Shown: positions 12,801-27,800, counted from the first letter of the stretch. The stretch is DNA of 64,000 nucleotides from Hymenolepis diminuta (GCA_900708905.1 CAADRB010000069.1:223606-287605); one strand, 5' to 3'. Program-made: numbers and translations. The notes: generated from the letters alone by a model not told the origin.

Positions 12801-15800
12801 TCATAAATATTTTGGGCATGAAATTTCTGGTTACGGTCTTATTTCTTGTTTCAATGGACTAATCTTTAACGCTTGTGAATTTTTCATAAAACGAGTCTTA
12901 TCTACTCTCTCGTATCTCTCAGTAATTGAATAATTTTCAAACGTGCTACTTAGGTGTGCAGTGATATCAACATTACCTGCTCATCTAAAATATTGCTATG
13001 TGTATTTGTCTAAATGAGACTCTCAGTTAAAATATTAAGATTATATTTATTTTTTTCTCCCCGTGTTCATTTTAGTATTATCAAATCCATCACCCTCCAC
13101 ATCAGGAGCACCAGCCGTCCCAGTTACAGTCACGCAAGAGTCTCTTCAACAGCAAAGCTCAGCAGGTGGGGACGAAAGCAGCGAAGATGAATCGAGTCCC
13201 TCATCCCCTCGATCCAGACGTCGTCGATCTGCATCCCAGTCGGATGAGGATGAGGAGGCGCTTGCTGCGGCTCAATTCGCTTCTAGTGGCTCTAACCTCG
13301 CTCTTCCTCCCGCTAAGAATGATTTCATTACACCTGGACAGTCAATTCAGGTATGGTGGAACTGGATATATTGGTAGATAGAGACTTTTTATGGCGGGGA
13401 GGTACTTTTGTTATAGCTAGTGTTTTCCAGTGAAGCATTGGTTAAAGTGCTCACCGGTTCCATGCCTACCGGTGGCTATGCGGTGAGCGGAATGGCTAAC
13501 CGTGTCGGTTAATTCGGGTTAATAAAGGTGCTGCAGAAATCGAGTTTCTCATTAGGTAGGTTTCGTGATGTCCTCTTCTATCAAAAATGAATGCTTGATA
13601 ATGAGTTTCGGAGTTATTACTATATTTATTTGTGATATTCAAATCCCCTGCGTCTGCGTATATGGTAAACTCTTTGAGATACGACGACCTGAGTGATTGA
13701 CTTCCCATTGTCATTATGTACGTACTCTTAAACGACTGTAGTTAGCACAGTGTTGTTATTTAAATGCAATCTAATCACCTGTGTATTTGTACTTAGTTCG
13801 TGATACATTGTAGTTAGTTGTTAAATGCAACTGTTAGGTGTATTCAAATTGATTGAACTATTGCTTTAAATAATAACTAATAATAAGTAGTTTCACTCAT
13901 TGGAAATTTTGCATCTCCGAGAGCGCGTCTGAAAAATCGATCGGTCAGTTACCTTTGAAAAATATTACTACTGTCACAGTTCTTCTTTAGCAGCTTCTAG
14001 ATAAGAGCCGGAATAAGGATCTAAAGTATTAAAATACTCTCATTAATGTAACAAGCAATTTGAAGATTGATTATCCAATTTGACCAAAATGATCATCTAT
14101 TGCTCATACCAGCCGGATTAAAATATGTATGATTTTAGTTCTTCAAAATAGAATGCAGAGATTTAGCCTCTTAGCAGTTTGGTCTTTTCTTCAGATATAT
14201 TTTTGATCCGCTATGTTTTCCTTAGATTAGTTTAGAAAATGGTAAAAACATAGCAGTTTAAAACGGTTGATCACCGATGTGTAACCCGAAATGCAATTCC
14301 TCTAAGTGTAATCCTGCATTCAGGTATATATTGGTGCAAAGGAAATGTTTTAGGCTAGATGGGTGACAAATCGTGAAATATCTTCATTTTCCTCGAAAAG
14401 TACAAATGGAACATCAGTTACGAATATTTTATTTCTTCCATGTCCATCTCTAAAATAGAAGGAAGTGAGTATTATTTTTAAAGTTATCCAGCAGCTTCTC
14501 TAGATACCTATTTTACCTTCAAGGCGTTAGAAATTTTACGTTTCCCACCCCACACACCCTTCTTAAAGCTTGAAATTTTCAGATATTTACCATGTTTATT
14601 TTCTCTCTAATAACGTCTATAATGAATTAATGTATGAAAAACTTGCTAAACCACGTATAATATCAATAAAGCTCGAAGTCGCAAGCATGAAATTTCAAAT
14701 TTAATTTTAATCTTTAGGCTATTAATACAAATGTCACTAATTTATTACAGGTCCGATGGCAGTATGAGGATTCTCCTAAAGTTGTTCATGTGCTGCCCTC
14801 TCCTCATGAAGACAAAGGGAACTCTCCTTTTAATGAATTCAACAAATCTGGTGAAAAACAAGCGAGTTCAGAAAAGTATGCCCTTATTAAGTTCTATTGA
14901 TATCGCTAATTCCATTCCATTTTAGAAGGACGCCCAGACCGTCTATGAATCAACCCAGTACATCAAACGCAAATCGATCTCGAGTATTCTCCATCAGTGG
15001 TGTGACTCAGGATGAAAAAGTGCGCTATCAGGCCATCATTACTGAACTCGGTGCTGATTTAGATGCTGGAATGACGGTTGGTGAAAGCACTACCCATCTT
15101 ATCATTAATGCTCCAAGTAAGTCTGCTTATATAATATTTAGTAGTCTATGCGTTTAGCCCATTGCTTCCTATTTTGGGAGCAATCGTTTACTTATATTTA
15201 TAAGTAGACTGGGTATTTTAAATTTTAGGTCGCTGCGAGAAGTACTTGATGTGTCTAGCCGGTGGTCGATGGATTCTGCACAAGTCTTATTTAGACGCAT
15301 GTGCAGCAGCGAATACTTGGCTCCCAGAAGAGGCTTACGAATGGGGTGGACCGGGTACTGAACCTCTTTTGATCCAACTTTCTCCTGCTCCTAACTCTGC
15401 TAAATCAGGTACTCCAGGTGCTCTGAGCTGCGTACAACTGAGAGAACTCGCCAAAGCTGCACGCCACTGGCGAAGAGCTGGAGGAAAGGCTTTCGAGGGC
15501 TGGAAGGTTGTATTTGGACCCGGTTGTGATCGGGAAAGTAGTTTTAGGCGAATCATCGAATATGGCGGTGGGAAGGTGAGTTATCAATTGTGTACTATTC
15601 TCTTTTATCACCATATTTTTCATTTTGTGATTCTTGCACTGAGCCGTTAGTGAAATTTAGCTTATGGGGTATGACTATGATGTATGAATGTGATTTCTTG
15701 CATGTATATCTATATCTTGCATGATGGTCTATTTAACTCAAATAGTTTGAAGTTACAGAATTTAACCTTTTATTTTCTAAATTCCCCATTACAAATCAGT

Positions 15801-18800
15801 TGGGTCATTTTTATTGAAGTATATTTAATTGATACTGGTTTTGATTGCAGTCTTTAATGTCATACAAGTAACTTCTTTTAATTTAGAGAGGGAGAAGCGT
15901 CTGAGACTATTCTGATTGACAACCCGCTATCTGACTGACTCTTCGTAGTAAATCCTAGTTAAACAACGAAGGTATTTATACAAATTCTTGCAACTGAAAG
16001 ACACGCAGGAAGGGCTACACTAGTGACATTAAATAAAAGTGGTACCTCTCTCCATTCTTATACCCTGTTTGTTTTCTGTGTGACCTCTTTGTTTTGAGCT
16101 TCCACCATATCACTATTTTATATCAAAGCCTGTTAGAGTAGCAGTGATGTTTTTTAATGCGGAAGCTGCCAAGACGCAGATCATACTAAAATGAACACAG
16201 GTATCCTTTGTAACAATGCTTATTTAACACATTTGTATGACCGCTCCTCGGCCTATGTAGTCGGTGTTTCCACTATTCATGTACCCAAATATGACTATTG
16301 ACTGGCAAATGAATTGACGTGATGTCAGTATATCACAAAAGTTCTACTCCTATCTATTGACCCCGATATCGCCTTTTGGATACAAAGTGCACGTGAAAAA
16401 GACATCGTGTATGCACTAAGCGTCATTTCTTCTGACGCTTTCTTATATTTTGCCCTCTGCCTCCTCTCTCACTATCATTACTCTCTTTTCCTCCGTTATG
16501 AATCATCCAGATTTTCTCGCATTACCTCTCCCCCCACTTCACTGTCCCTTAAACTTTGTGCCGTATTAGTGAGTCATATAGTTCCCTACCGTTTTCTGTC
16601 TCCTTCATGTATGCGCTTTTTTCTGTTTCTGCGTGGGAGCATTTTCTGCCACCTCACAGTTCCTTATTTTCGCTGAAAAACGAGACATATTTTCGATTTA
16701 TTCTGCTGGATATTGTCATTATTCGTTTTCTTATAAAGCTAATTTACACTATACCAATCGGACAAGCAAGTGCTCAGGTTTAATGTTATAATTCTGTCGA
16801 GAGGGTACAGAGATTTGGTCTATAGAGTTTGTGGTCTTTTTGTTTGTCACTACGACGATAAGTTTGTGGAATATTTGCCGCTATTTTTCGCTGCTTTCCT
16901 GAACTGGGTATGTTTATGTATATGCAATGTAAATAATGGCTCTCGGAAATAGACTGGCACTGCACTTAATGTCAGTGTTGGAGATGGTCTACTGCTATAT
17001 GGTGTTTTAATGATTCTATTCATATTCGTTTTTTCCGCTTTACTATTTTCTATTGTTTATCATCATATCGAAAGATTCGACTTTAAAGTTTTATTGAATT
17101 AATTAACTCGTTTGTACTGCCTTAATAACATTTGACTAATCATACTTTTTCGAGCATTTTGAATGGTTCCAGAGCTTATATTTTATTTACTGCTCGCTTG
17201 AAAATTGATGAAACTGTGGAAGGGCTCAAAGGGACTGATGTTTCATACCACTTACTGCCATAATTTATTCATCTGCTCACCTTGATTGAACGCCAAATTT
17301 CTGTTCCCTTATGACCCTTATTCGGATATAAATGTGAATCAGTATTAATTAGACCAATCATTTATTTCAAGCTGATGAGTTTTAACTCTGTGTCGTTAGA
17401 TAGAATGCGCATGACACGACAAAACTCTCATTATCAATTTGTAGCACCTCTATATTCGTCAATCAACTGGAATATTCGATTCAGATATGGTTTAAGATAC
17501 CACTTTAATATACACGCTACTTAAAATTTAACTCCTTACAAGGATCTCCAGACCGTTCAACGTTCATAAATGAGTGTAAAGATATCGATGCGCTACGAAG
17601 TTCATTACTCGGTTTGGTTGCAAGGCTGGTGAGTGATTTTTACGAATGTACATGCCCAGATCAATGGAATAATTTCCAGTCTGTCATGCAAGACTCAAAA
17701 TCGTAGATCCGATAATGGATTCCCAAACGGTTTAAGAAACTTCAGACTAGTACTCATGCATAATCGAACTTCAAATAATGCCTAATGCTATGTGTGTGTT
17801 TTAGTTTTCTTATTCCTGTTTTAAGCAAAATGGTTATATTTTTTTATGTTGGGGAGTTACTTTGAAATCACTTTTTGGTCTAGTTAGTATATAATCTTGT
17901 GTTTGTTATTTTATACATATTTCATCCTTTTATGTTCATGGAATACCGTAAAGCAGGTTGTCATTTATCGCCTCAGTTTGTTTTTTTCTTGTTGCAATTT
18001 TTTCCCAACCCAACAGCTGCATCTAGATTACTACTTAGCACATTAATGGTCGCTCTTTTTTACTCATTCTATCCCATTACTTATTATTACTATTGTTTTA
18101 GTTTTACTATAGTTCGTCATTAGCTTATTTAATCAGGTGGCCAGCTAGCTGAATTATGAGTATCCTCTTACCCCTTAGATCCGTGTTTTGCCTTATCCGA
18201 TTTGTGTACTATTTATTTCCGTTTGGCTAGTACCAGATTTTATGTTGTTTTGGTAGGCATAATCAGGGCGATTGCCCAACTATTTCCTTCTGTTTGTATG
18301 TGTGTCTTTTCCTTTATTATTTAAGCCTTTATAATGGAGAAATATTTCGTATATTTGGTTTCTTTTAACTTAAGATGTTTGAAACGTTACATTCTATTAA
18401 AGCTTGGATTTAAAGGCAGGTTTGTAGGCTTTTTGAATGAGCATCTTAAGCAAATTATAAGATGATTAAAAAATAATTTTGTTTAAAGATACTTAGACGT
18501 CAAAGTGCACAAGAAAATGGTAATGTATCAGCACACTATGAAATTCAGAAACTATCTGTTCGAATCCAGAGGTGATAATGCATCTTTACTGGTGTACATA
18601 CTCAACTCTATGCAATGGCCACCAAGAACTGTCATACAAAATCTAAAGCCATTGTTTCTATAATGGAAACCCGAGTAGAAAAGGAAGCCTTTGGTGAATG
18701 TTTATGTATCAGGTTGTAACAGAAGTTCTGTCCAATTTTTGAGCTATGTGTTTAGGGTACGATTACTTTAATTAAGCTTGTTAATATTATTACCATATGC

Positions 18801-21800
18801 TTATCTATGGCAATTAATAAAATATTATTTCTTTCAGATTGTGTGATAATTATAGTCATTAATTACTATTTCTAGCCCTAATGTACACTCCAAATAAAGA
18901 GCATATCAGGCATATTTCACTGTTTGAATTTTACAAAGGAAATACGGCAAGCTCAGCAGCTAAAACATTTAAAGACACCTATGGAGAGGATGTTGTGAAT
19001 GAAAAGACCTACAGAAGAACTTTTTCACCTTCACGTTTCAAAAGGATAACATCAGTTTGAAAGACGAACCGAGAGCAAAATGCTCGAAGAAACTCAATTC
19101 TGAGCAATTACAAGTTACCATTACTGAAAATCCAACCTGCACTACTAGAAAACTGAGTAAAACCTTTAACGTGAGCCGCCATATGACCATATGTAGGGAA
19201 ATGAAAAGACATGGCTGGGAAATACCCCCTCCATATGATTTCTCAGAAATCAACAAGCAACATCGTGTGACCTGTTGCGTTTCACTGCTTTCTCGTGAAC
19301 TTTAGGCACCTTTTTTAGACCGAATCATAACTGACAGCGACGAGAAGTGGACCCTTTACAACAATGTTAAGCGCAAAAGACAGTGGCCAAGTCGTTCAGT
19401 GGGTCAAAGCCAATTCCGCAACTGAGAAGCGGACTGCATTCGGGAAAAATTCTTTTGTGGGTATGGTGGGTTTTGAAGGGGATTGTTTATTATGAACTAA
19501 TGGGTGACAGTCAAACAATAACATCTGTAGTTGCTGAAATCAGCAGCTAACTTGTTTAAAAGCAGTTAACGACAAGAAAAGCGACCTTCTTTGATCAATC
19601 GAAAAGGAATGATTCTGCACCATGATAATGCCAGACCCCACACTTCAAGAGCAACCAAAAGCCCCGTTGAAGAAATTGGATGGGAAGTCATGCATCGCTC
19701 ACCATATTTTCCCGATCTTGCACCAACTGATTTTCATCTTTTCAGGGGCTTACAGAATCATATAATGGGACAAAGGCTTATTTCAAAAGAGGAGGTCGAA
19801 ATGTGTCCAAAGTGACTAAATTCTATGAAGGAATCAGAAAGCTTTATGGCAAGATATGAAGATGTAATTAATAAAAATAATTACTGTGTTGAACGGTAAA
19901 TAAAAGTATTTTTGACGAAATTTTCACTTTAATTTAAATTTTTAAAAATGTACAGAACTTCTGTTACAACCTAATATAAATATTATTTGAAGCAAACTCC
20001 AATTTTGCATGCATTCTTCTCATTTTCCATCAGTAGTTAAATCATTTTATTTTTAAATTTGGAAGTTTTGTCTTTACTAACTGACGTAAATGTTGCCTCA
20101 TTTATTCGCTGTTATCCTATATTTTGTGCTTCAAGGTCATAGGATCATTCTGATTTTCGATATTTTTCTGCTAAACGGCTCCTGTATTTTCTAAATTGCT
20201 TCTTTTTATATGTAAAGCGAACTGCAAGCAAATTTGATTTCAATTTTGCCGGTGATTTTTGTCCATTTTGTTTTGAATGCTTTTAACAAATAATATTTTG
20301 TTCATTTTTTTCTGGTGGCGTTTCCGTTCCTCACTGGCTTGTTTGTTTTTTCTTTTCTCCCTCTGCTCTCCAAAAATTACATTTTTCTTCGTGAATCTAA
20401 TTAATATTGTTTTTCTATTCCACAGTGGAGATTATCAACCAAAAGCTAAAACGATGTGAATGATTCACCAGTTTACTGAAATGATCCAATGCGTAGTAAT
20501 CGGAATCTACCTTTGCAATTTAGGTATTTCTCTTCCTATGTGGAAATTACGTGGACGCTACTCTATTGTACCATACCGAAGGGATTTTAAATTGTGCGTT
20601 TTTGAGCGGCTCCTCAAATCTTTTGTCAATTTGGGCTCATTTAAACTCAATTTCGAAAGGAACGATTGTCAAAATATAATTTATTTAGAATTTTTTATTT
20701 AATTCATTCCTAAGGATTAGAATTTCTTGTATGTCATCAGTATATAAGGCGACCGTTTCCAAGGGTTTTAGAAGAATTATGATTCATTGACAATTCCTAG
20801 TTATTGAAAAACGAGGTCTGCGTATCTTTTGATATAGTGAGAAATCAGGCGATTCACTCAAGATGAGCAAATGAAACCCATTGAGAAATCTACCATTCCA
20901 AACTTCAATTACCACGGAACGGGAGTGTTTCCCCGCTCCTACAATTCAACCCAATGGAATTCTAGGTGAATTTCATAAATCCCATAATTCAAACCAACCG
21001 TTAATAAGTGTACTTGATCATTTAAGAGGGAGGTTCAAGTAGTGCTATTCTATTAAAATTAGCGAGTAATGTCCAGTTGTTTTAAGTCTTTTAGTCTCCT
21101 TTATGTGTTTCTTTCTACCTAATATTCATCCTTTTTCAAGACAGGTCTACCTGAAGTCCTGATGCTGTTCGGCAACCATTCCTCTTTATTCGAAAACAAA
21201 CTACTTACGGCTCAAATAGCTCTCTCTCTGTGTGTGTGTGTGTTTCTCGCTTCCTTTGTGCTTTTGTGGATTCAATAGTCGACGTGATTTCTAACCACCG
21301 ATAAATTTACTTTAAACGCTCTAATCTATTCCAGATAATAAAATGATCAGACCACGCTTGTGTTAACGTTTTTTCTGGAGAATGAATATGCACGATCAGT
21401 ATGAAACTTAAGGTAGTGCTAATCCCAATAAACCAATTTTTATAATCTGACTGAATTAGGCTTATAGGTATCCTCTTTAAAATCTGGCGACCTTGAAGGC
21501 TGGCAAAATGCAATAACCTTTCCCAAAGCAGAAGAATGAGAGTTGAGGTGGATCAGTGACCTATTAGAAGATCGCAGAGAAAGCGGATAGGATTGTAAGA
21601 AGGAAAGCGGGTTACTCGTCTAAACTGCATGCATGGAAGCGATATTGTGTTAAAGGCTAAGTAATCTTCGCTTAGGAGGGAACTGTCCTGGCTGAACAGA
21701 CCTGTTAGTCATTGTGTTTTGTATTACCCACTCATTATGCTGAATATTAGTTTGCACAAATTACTTCTCTGAGACTATTCATTTTGGTGCATTCAAAGCA

Positions 21801-24800
21801 GGCTTAGCTCGCGACATCCATATTTATTCAAATTTGATTGCGAAGTGTTGTATTTAATGTTAATTCCTATCAACGCTTCCTCAGTAAAGTATGTTTTAAA
21901 TCTAGGAGACTCACGGATAGTTTCTCACATTTCGCCTCCACCTACTCACCCTTCAACAAACCCTCTCTCTAGTTCTCAGTTAATTTGAGTTTGATGTGAA
22001 AAACTCCTTTTAGTTTGTTTCACGGAAGCAAGGTTGACTTGAATTCTGACGGCTGTTTTATGCTAATGCTGGGATATATCCTTTCGGTTTTTGTTTTGTC
22101 AATTAATTAGGTGATCGCTGCCAGAGGCTTCGAGATACAGACGATCGTGATAGTCGGATCACGGTTATGGTTATGTTTGGCGTGCTAGCGAAGAAATACG
22201 TCTCAGGTGAAGCTAAATCAAGTCAACACAAAATAAATTAAAAATTTTTGCGAATATAAAGTAGACATAAATTCTTGCCGACATTTGGTTGCAAATTTAT
22301 ATTTATTTTGAATGCAAAACAGTTAGTTGTTTTTTTGGCAGATAACTATTGTTTTATAGTCTATTAAGTGGTTACTGGAGGGATTATAAGTAATTTTAAT
22401 ATCAGGATATAGTTGTACAAAAGTAGTATTGCTTTATGGTGCTCGACTTTATGCTTCTGTATAATGAATTGATCGCGCGTTTTAGTTATTATTTAAATCA
22501 CCGAATTTTATTCAACAATATATGTTAAGTGTTTGACATATGACTATGGTATTTAGTTGTTTCTTCATATAAATAAGTGATTTTTAGTGGCTCTGATATT
22601 TTGTCATGGTGATATTTGGATCCTGATAGTATTTTTTCCCGATTTTAAGCTAAGAAAAATCCCTTATTTATTTATTTCAGATGCAGAGTATTTATGTATT
22701 CATCCCTAGAATTCAGACACAGTATTTGTTTTTTGGTATGTGCGTGTTTAGTACTTACTGCTAATTTTCCTTATCCGCTTGAAGCCAAATCTAACTAATG
22801 TGTCTTCCATTTTATCTGAAAGCGTGGTGATCCGCTTCCCGGTACTTAGCAGTTATTCTTAAATTTGCTCTTTACATTTTAGCGGAGGGAACGCATATGG
22901 GAACGTTTTATCTTCTGTTCAGACCACTGAATTTTAACCAATGAAGGGACCATTAGTCTCTCAGTTGGAAAAAAAATTTGATCCATAATCGTATTTATTT
23001 TTTTAGATTTAAGTAAGGTTATATTTATTCGTAAATTATTGTTTGCCTATGTTTATGTGATGTTCCCTTTTTGACTGTTCGTACTTTTAGCTTCCGTTCT
23101 CTGTCGTCTCAACGTTATAAGTACTAGATGTATCAACGCATCCTCAAGGATATCCTGCTAATCACACATTTGATTTGCCCGTGAAAATATTCTCCATGCT
23201 TTCTTTAAGCCTTCTGCTCATTTTCCTAGTCTATATTACATTTATCAAGGGGTTCCCTACGACTCCTTTAATGAGTTAACGATGGCGGTATAGCCTTTTT
23301 GTGATCTTATAATGTCTGCGATCTGGCTTACCTTTTGTACTTGTCGCCTTTTGATCTAGATTTATTTTAAGCCGGATTTACAAAATTCTCTAATTTAAAT
23401 GTTAGATATTTTTTGTATTTTCAGGTTCATTTTCTCAGTAAATTGAATGTTTACGGGTTGCTTTTAATGGGTTTAAATTGAAGCACTGTAATCTGATCGT
23501 AGCTATTTGTATGCATTGATTGCTGAAGCAACGTAAATGGAGCTGGTTTTATCTGTAATCCAGGTTACTAACGTTTTGATTAAAGCACGTTGCATCAGTG
23601 GGATAATTATGTTTTGTAGATGCGAATTGGGTTTCAAAATATTAGTCATACCTAACTTACACGGCCAGGTGTGACTACTGGGTATGAAGATGTGTCATTC
23701 ATCTTTCGGACTTTTTGTGTTATTGTATTGTTTTCTCAGTAATTTAGACGTTTGATGACGAAGTAGCTTGTGACCGACATAGTCGATGAAACAGGAGCAT
23801 TTTAGTCTAATGACGGGAGCGTATATGTGTAGTTTATGGCCCATTTGAAGTTCATTTTAAGTAAAGGGAAAGAAGGAAACACCTGGTTTGTCTGGTTAGC
23901 TATAGCCTATCAGATTCAAATTAAACACAACTCAATGTTAAATTGTTTTGTTTGTTGTTTGCGCACAGTGATTCCTCTCTCGGCGTCTGTCTTGGTTTAT
24001 TTTGTTTGTGATTAATTAGGCTATTTCCGAGGGGCTTATTATTGGCTCTTAAATCAAGACACAGCTGTGAAAGAGTCGATTTATGTTGGGCCGAAGGCGG
24101 TGAGTCATTTGTATCCTAGGTCTGCACAAATTGCAGAGAACGAGGGCCTTCTCACCTTGAATTTTTATTTTAACGTAAATTCGATTGCCAGGTTTTTATT
24201 TGATGTTAATAATCTCTCTGTTTTGTTCCTCATTTTACTGCTCAGATTATTAAAATAACAAAGAAGTTAGTTTGCTTCGCTGCTTGACCACAAGTAAAGT
24301 GGTAGTTTTCATCTGTAACCATGCTCACTGGAGTTCAACCCACGTTAGCTACGTTAAGAAAGGAAATTCCTTACCTTATTTTGATGATATAGTATATGAT
24401 CGAAGTCTGGCCGTATTTAGCCTCCTAGATTTGGTGGTAAGCTGCTTTCTTCTTGATGTTTTACCATGATTTAGTTTGTTTTCTATTTTTAGGGGTCCAG
24501 AGAATCTCTTTTACAAAATTGATTGAATAGAAGGAAGTTTGCGTGAAGGAGAAGGATAAGGCGATTGTGGTTACTGCAGTCAAGATGCTTTCAAGTTTAG
24601 AAATTTTCATCTTGTGTCTACATATCTGTCTTTAAGTGAAGTATACACAGTTGAAAACACAAGTATCAGTTCAACTGTACTTTTAACTTCAATGTCCAAT
24701 TTATGACTGTTTTCCAGGCAGTATGTTCGACTTTTACGTCGATTCCGCACATCTCTTTNNNNNNNNNNNNNNNNNNNNNNNNNNNNNNNNNNNNNNNNNN

Positions 24801-27800
24801 NNNNNNNNNNNNNNNNNNNNNNNNNNNNNNNNNNNNNNNNNNNNNNNNNNNNNNNNNNNNNNNNNNNNNNNNNNNNNNNNNNNNNNNNNNNNNNNNNNNN
24901 NNNNNNNNNNNNNNNNNNNNNNNNNNNNNNNNNNNNNNNNNNNNNNNNNNNNNNNNNNNNNNNNNNNNNNNNNNNNNNNNNNNNNNNNNNNNNNNNNNNN
25001 NNNNNNNNNNNNGACATTTTCAATTCAATCTTACTTCTAATAACTGATTTCAAGAATTTATCGCCAATTTCATTTAAATTTCGAGTGAATGTTCTCATGA
25101 ACATTCCCTGTTCGAATTTTTACTACCAAATATTTTGAACCGGAGCTTATTCATTAGTCTGCAGCTTTTCGTTTGTCTGTTTTTTCCTTTTATTAAAATT
25201 AACTCCTTTCCCTCGGTCTCAAATTTTCACCTGCTTTATATGCATGTGGACTTGTATTTTGTTAGAAGTAATGCAATGAGCACAATTAAAATTGCTCGAT
25301 ACTTGGACGAAATTTACGGTCTTGAAGTTATGAAACAAACTTCGGACTAAAGTTAATTTATTCAGGTTATTTGGCTTCTTAAAATGGTGCACATATGTGT
25401 TAGAAACTGAATGACTGATTCTAGCAAGCTCCCCCCCCCCCTCCTAAAATGAAAAATGACTGTTCTTTGTTTCAAGTGTAGAAGTAGGGGCGCAGAAAAC
25501 ATAGACAAAGAAGATTTTTGACTAGTACCACCTATGGGGGGTGTTTTGGCAAGAGCGAAACTACTGGTCTTCTCGTTAACTCTGTTTTTATGGTTCCTTT
25601 GATGGATGATCATTGTTATATTTGGACTTTGCTCCGTTATAGCTGCCAATTTTTCACAGCTGTTATTGAAACTAAGAGGATCTTGGAATTTTGACTAGTA
25701 ACTTTACGGATTTTCCGACCGTTATGTGCTTGTCGTAGTTAAAGTTTCACTAGTGGAAAGGCGTCATAAGGCAAGTATATCTGTCTGCGATCTGCATGGT
25801 CATGGCTAATGAAATCTCTAATCCATTTTAAAGGTCATTATTTTTATCTCAGAATATTTCTTAACAGCATTTTCAGAATGTGAGGAAATGCGGTTATGAA
25901 GCTAGAAGTTTTTTCCACTGTTGGAATTTTCCGTGACTCTCCTACCGAAAGTAACTTGTAGTCACCTTTCTCACTGTCGGTAGCTTACTCACCCTTGTTT
26001 TTCGTTTTACGGAAATAAAATCATTTCAGTGAAGTTCAAATATAAGTTTCATTTGTTCAAGTGAGTTATTTTTATTGAAAGGAAATGATTCTTTACGGAA
26101 AGGCGCATATTGTTACTGGGGTCTTGATTTATTTTCTATGCTGCATAACCCTTCTACTTTGAATTGAAGGGCTTCTTGTTTCCTGATAAACTATATAGTA
26201 ATCTCAAAGGTAGTGTTAGGTATTAGGTTGGGCTTTAGCTATTGATTTGTGAAAATTTTTCACTCCTAGGTTTCCTGGAGGATTTTCGCAAAATTTTATA
26301 ATTTAATTGTGTTCCAAGATGTTCATCTTTTGGAGAGAATTTTAAAGATTGGAATTCTTAAACATGGATTAAGGATCCTATTTAGACGTTTGTTTGCCTA
26401 AGCAATGTATGTTTTTTTCCCCTCGTCCGTAGTTCAATTTTTTACATTTTTGGCAGCGGTTGAGAGTACGCCCAGATAATGAATGTAAACTCTTCACAAA
26501 TTCAAGGGCGGTTATTTGACACTCGCTACTTTTTGTTTTGAGTGGACTTCTGACATTGATATAACTGTCAAAGACCCAATTCTTTTTCTTACGGAGTTTT
26601 CCGACTAACTTTGAGCTGCATTTCTCATTTTCTGAGTCTTACTCACCATCCAATAAATTTTTATGGTAGATTCATTATAGGCAATTAGAGTCAATCAGTC
26701 TCAAATAAGCTGTCGCTTTATACTTATGCATTCAGTCTGTTAGTTTGCTTCATGAAGTATCTATTATTTTCTATGTATTGACTTGGTAGAGGATTGAATT
26801 CATGAAGGTAATGTTCTCGTATCCGAATTCCATTTCTTTCCATTAAATACCCATGATATCTATTCATTCGGTTACTTAAAATGAATATTGGGGGTCGGAT
26901 GGCTTAAGTCGAGTTACTACCCATGAATATGAAGTTTCTAGCTATCTTCAGAGCGAAACAGAGATTTGTTCCTTCTAAGGTGAAGTCTAACCTCTTAAAT
27001 AGCTTTAGCTTAGTGGAAACCTCATAGTGATGATATGCCTGGCTACAAGAGCCATTTTTTGTGATCATCATTGGAATGACTTGCCATCAATCGGTGATAG
27101 ATGTTAGTTTGAAAACGTACGGAATACAACCCCCTCTTATTAAACTATTTTCAACGTTTCAATCCGAAATAGTTAGTTGAGTTGATTTCGAGAGGTTTGA
27201 ATGAAAATAAACGTGCAAGGAGGAATGCACGGATAGTTGGCATATTTGTTTAATGGCTTTTATTGTTATGTATCTCATTGTTACAACTCACCTGATTAAA
27301 TTATAGATTTCAGCTAGATCGATTCGTCAAATCACAGCTACTATCAGTGATCGAATCTGAAAGGTCAATCATACTACAAGTCCTAGATATCATCAAATAT
27401 TGGTAATATTTCAAAAGTGAGGCTCTCGTTGTGTTCTAATCCATTAATATCTTAACCATTAGCCCTTTCAATTAGGTAGTGTATTAACAAATGGCGGTTT
27501 TTCTCATTAAGCGGATACTTTTTAGGCTCTGTTGTCGATATGCTAATGGTTTCAACTTAATTTATATTTTCATTTTGTTAACAGCTAAGAAAACTTCCGC
27601 TTTCTGTTAATGTTTGTTTCCCAATCCCTTAAATCGTATTTTTCCCTCGCTTTTCTCGACATGTCCTGTCCTGATCGCATTTTCTTGTCAACCTTCCCGT
27701 ATTCATTGTGAGGCTTGTATTTCACATGTTAAAATAAACATGGTTTATTAGTTAAATTTTCTTGACCTTCCTTTAGGCAATCAACGTTAACCGGCTTTGT

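Larger units (their letters stand above)
18709..19974 (+). mobile_element. mariner transposon, full-length but inactive
   Basis: 1,266 bp bounded by inverted terminal repeats that share AGGTTGTAACAGAAGTTC, with only two mismatches over the outer 26 bases. It is flanked on both sides by TA (18707-18708 and 19975-19976), the target duplication of the Tc1/mariner superfamily. Both ends and the whole transposase region are present, so it is a complete insertion, now inactivated by mutation. It lies in the giant intron in the same orientation as TOPBP1. Confidence 0.93.

Noticed and set aside
19057..19815. Two short ORFs as host genes
   Set aside because: They are pieces of the broken mariner transposase (HTH region, and HHDNARPH...APTDFHLF region).
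24607..25104. ORFs of 105-165 codons across the 24759-25012 gap
   Set aside because: Most of their length is N, so they are artefacts of translating a gap. The same holds for the ORFs over 42561-43138 and 9810-10349.
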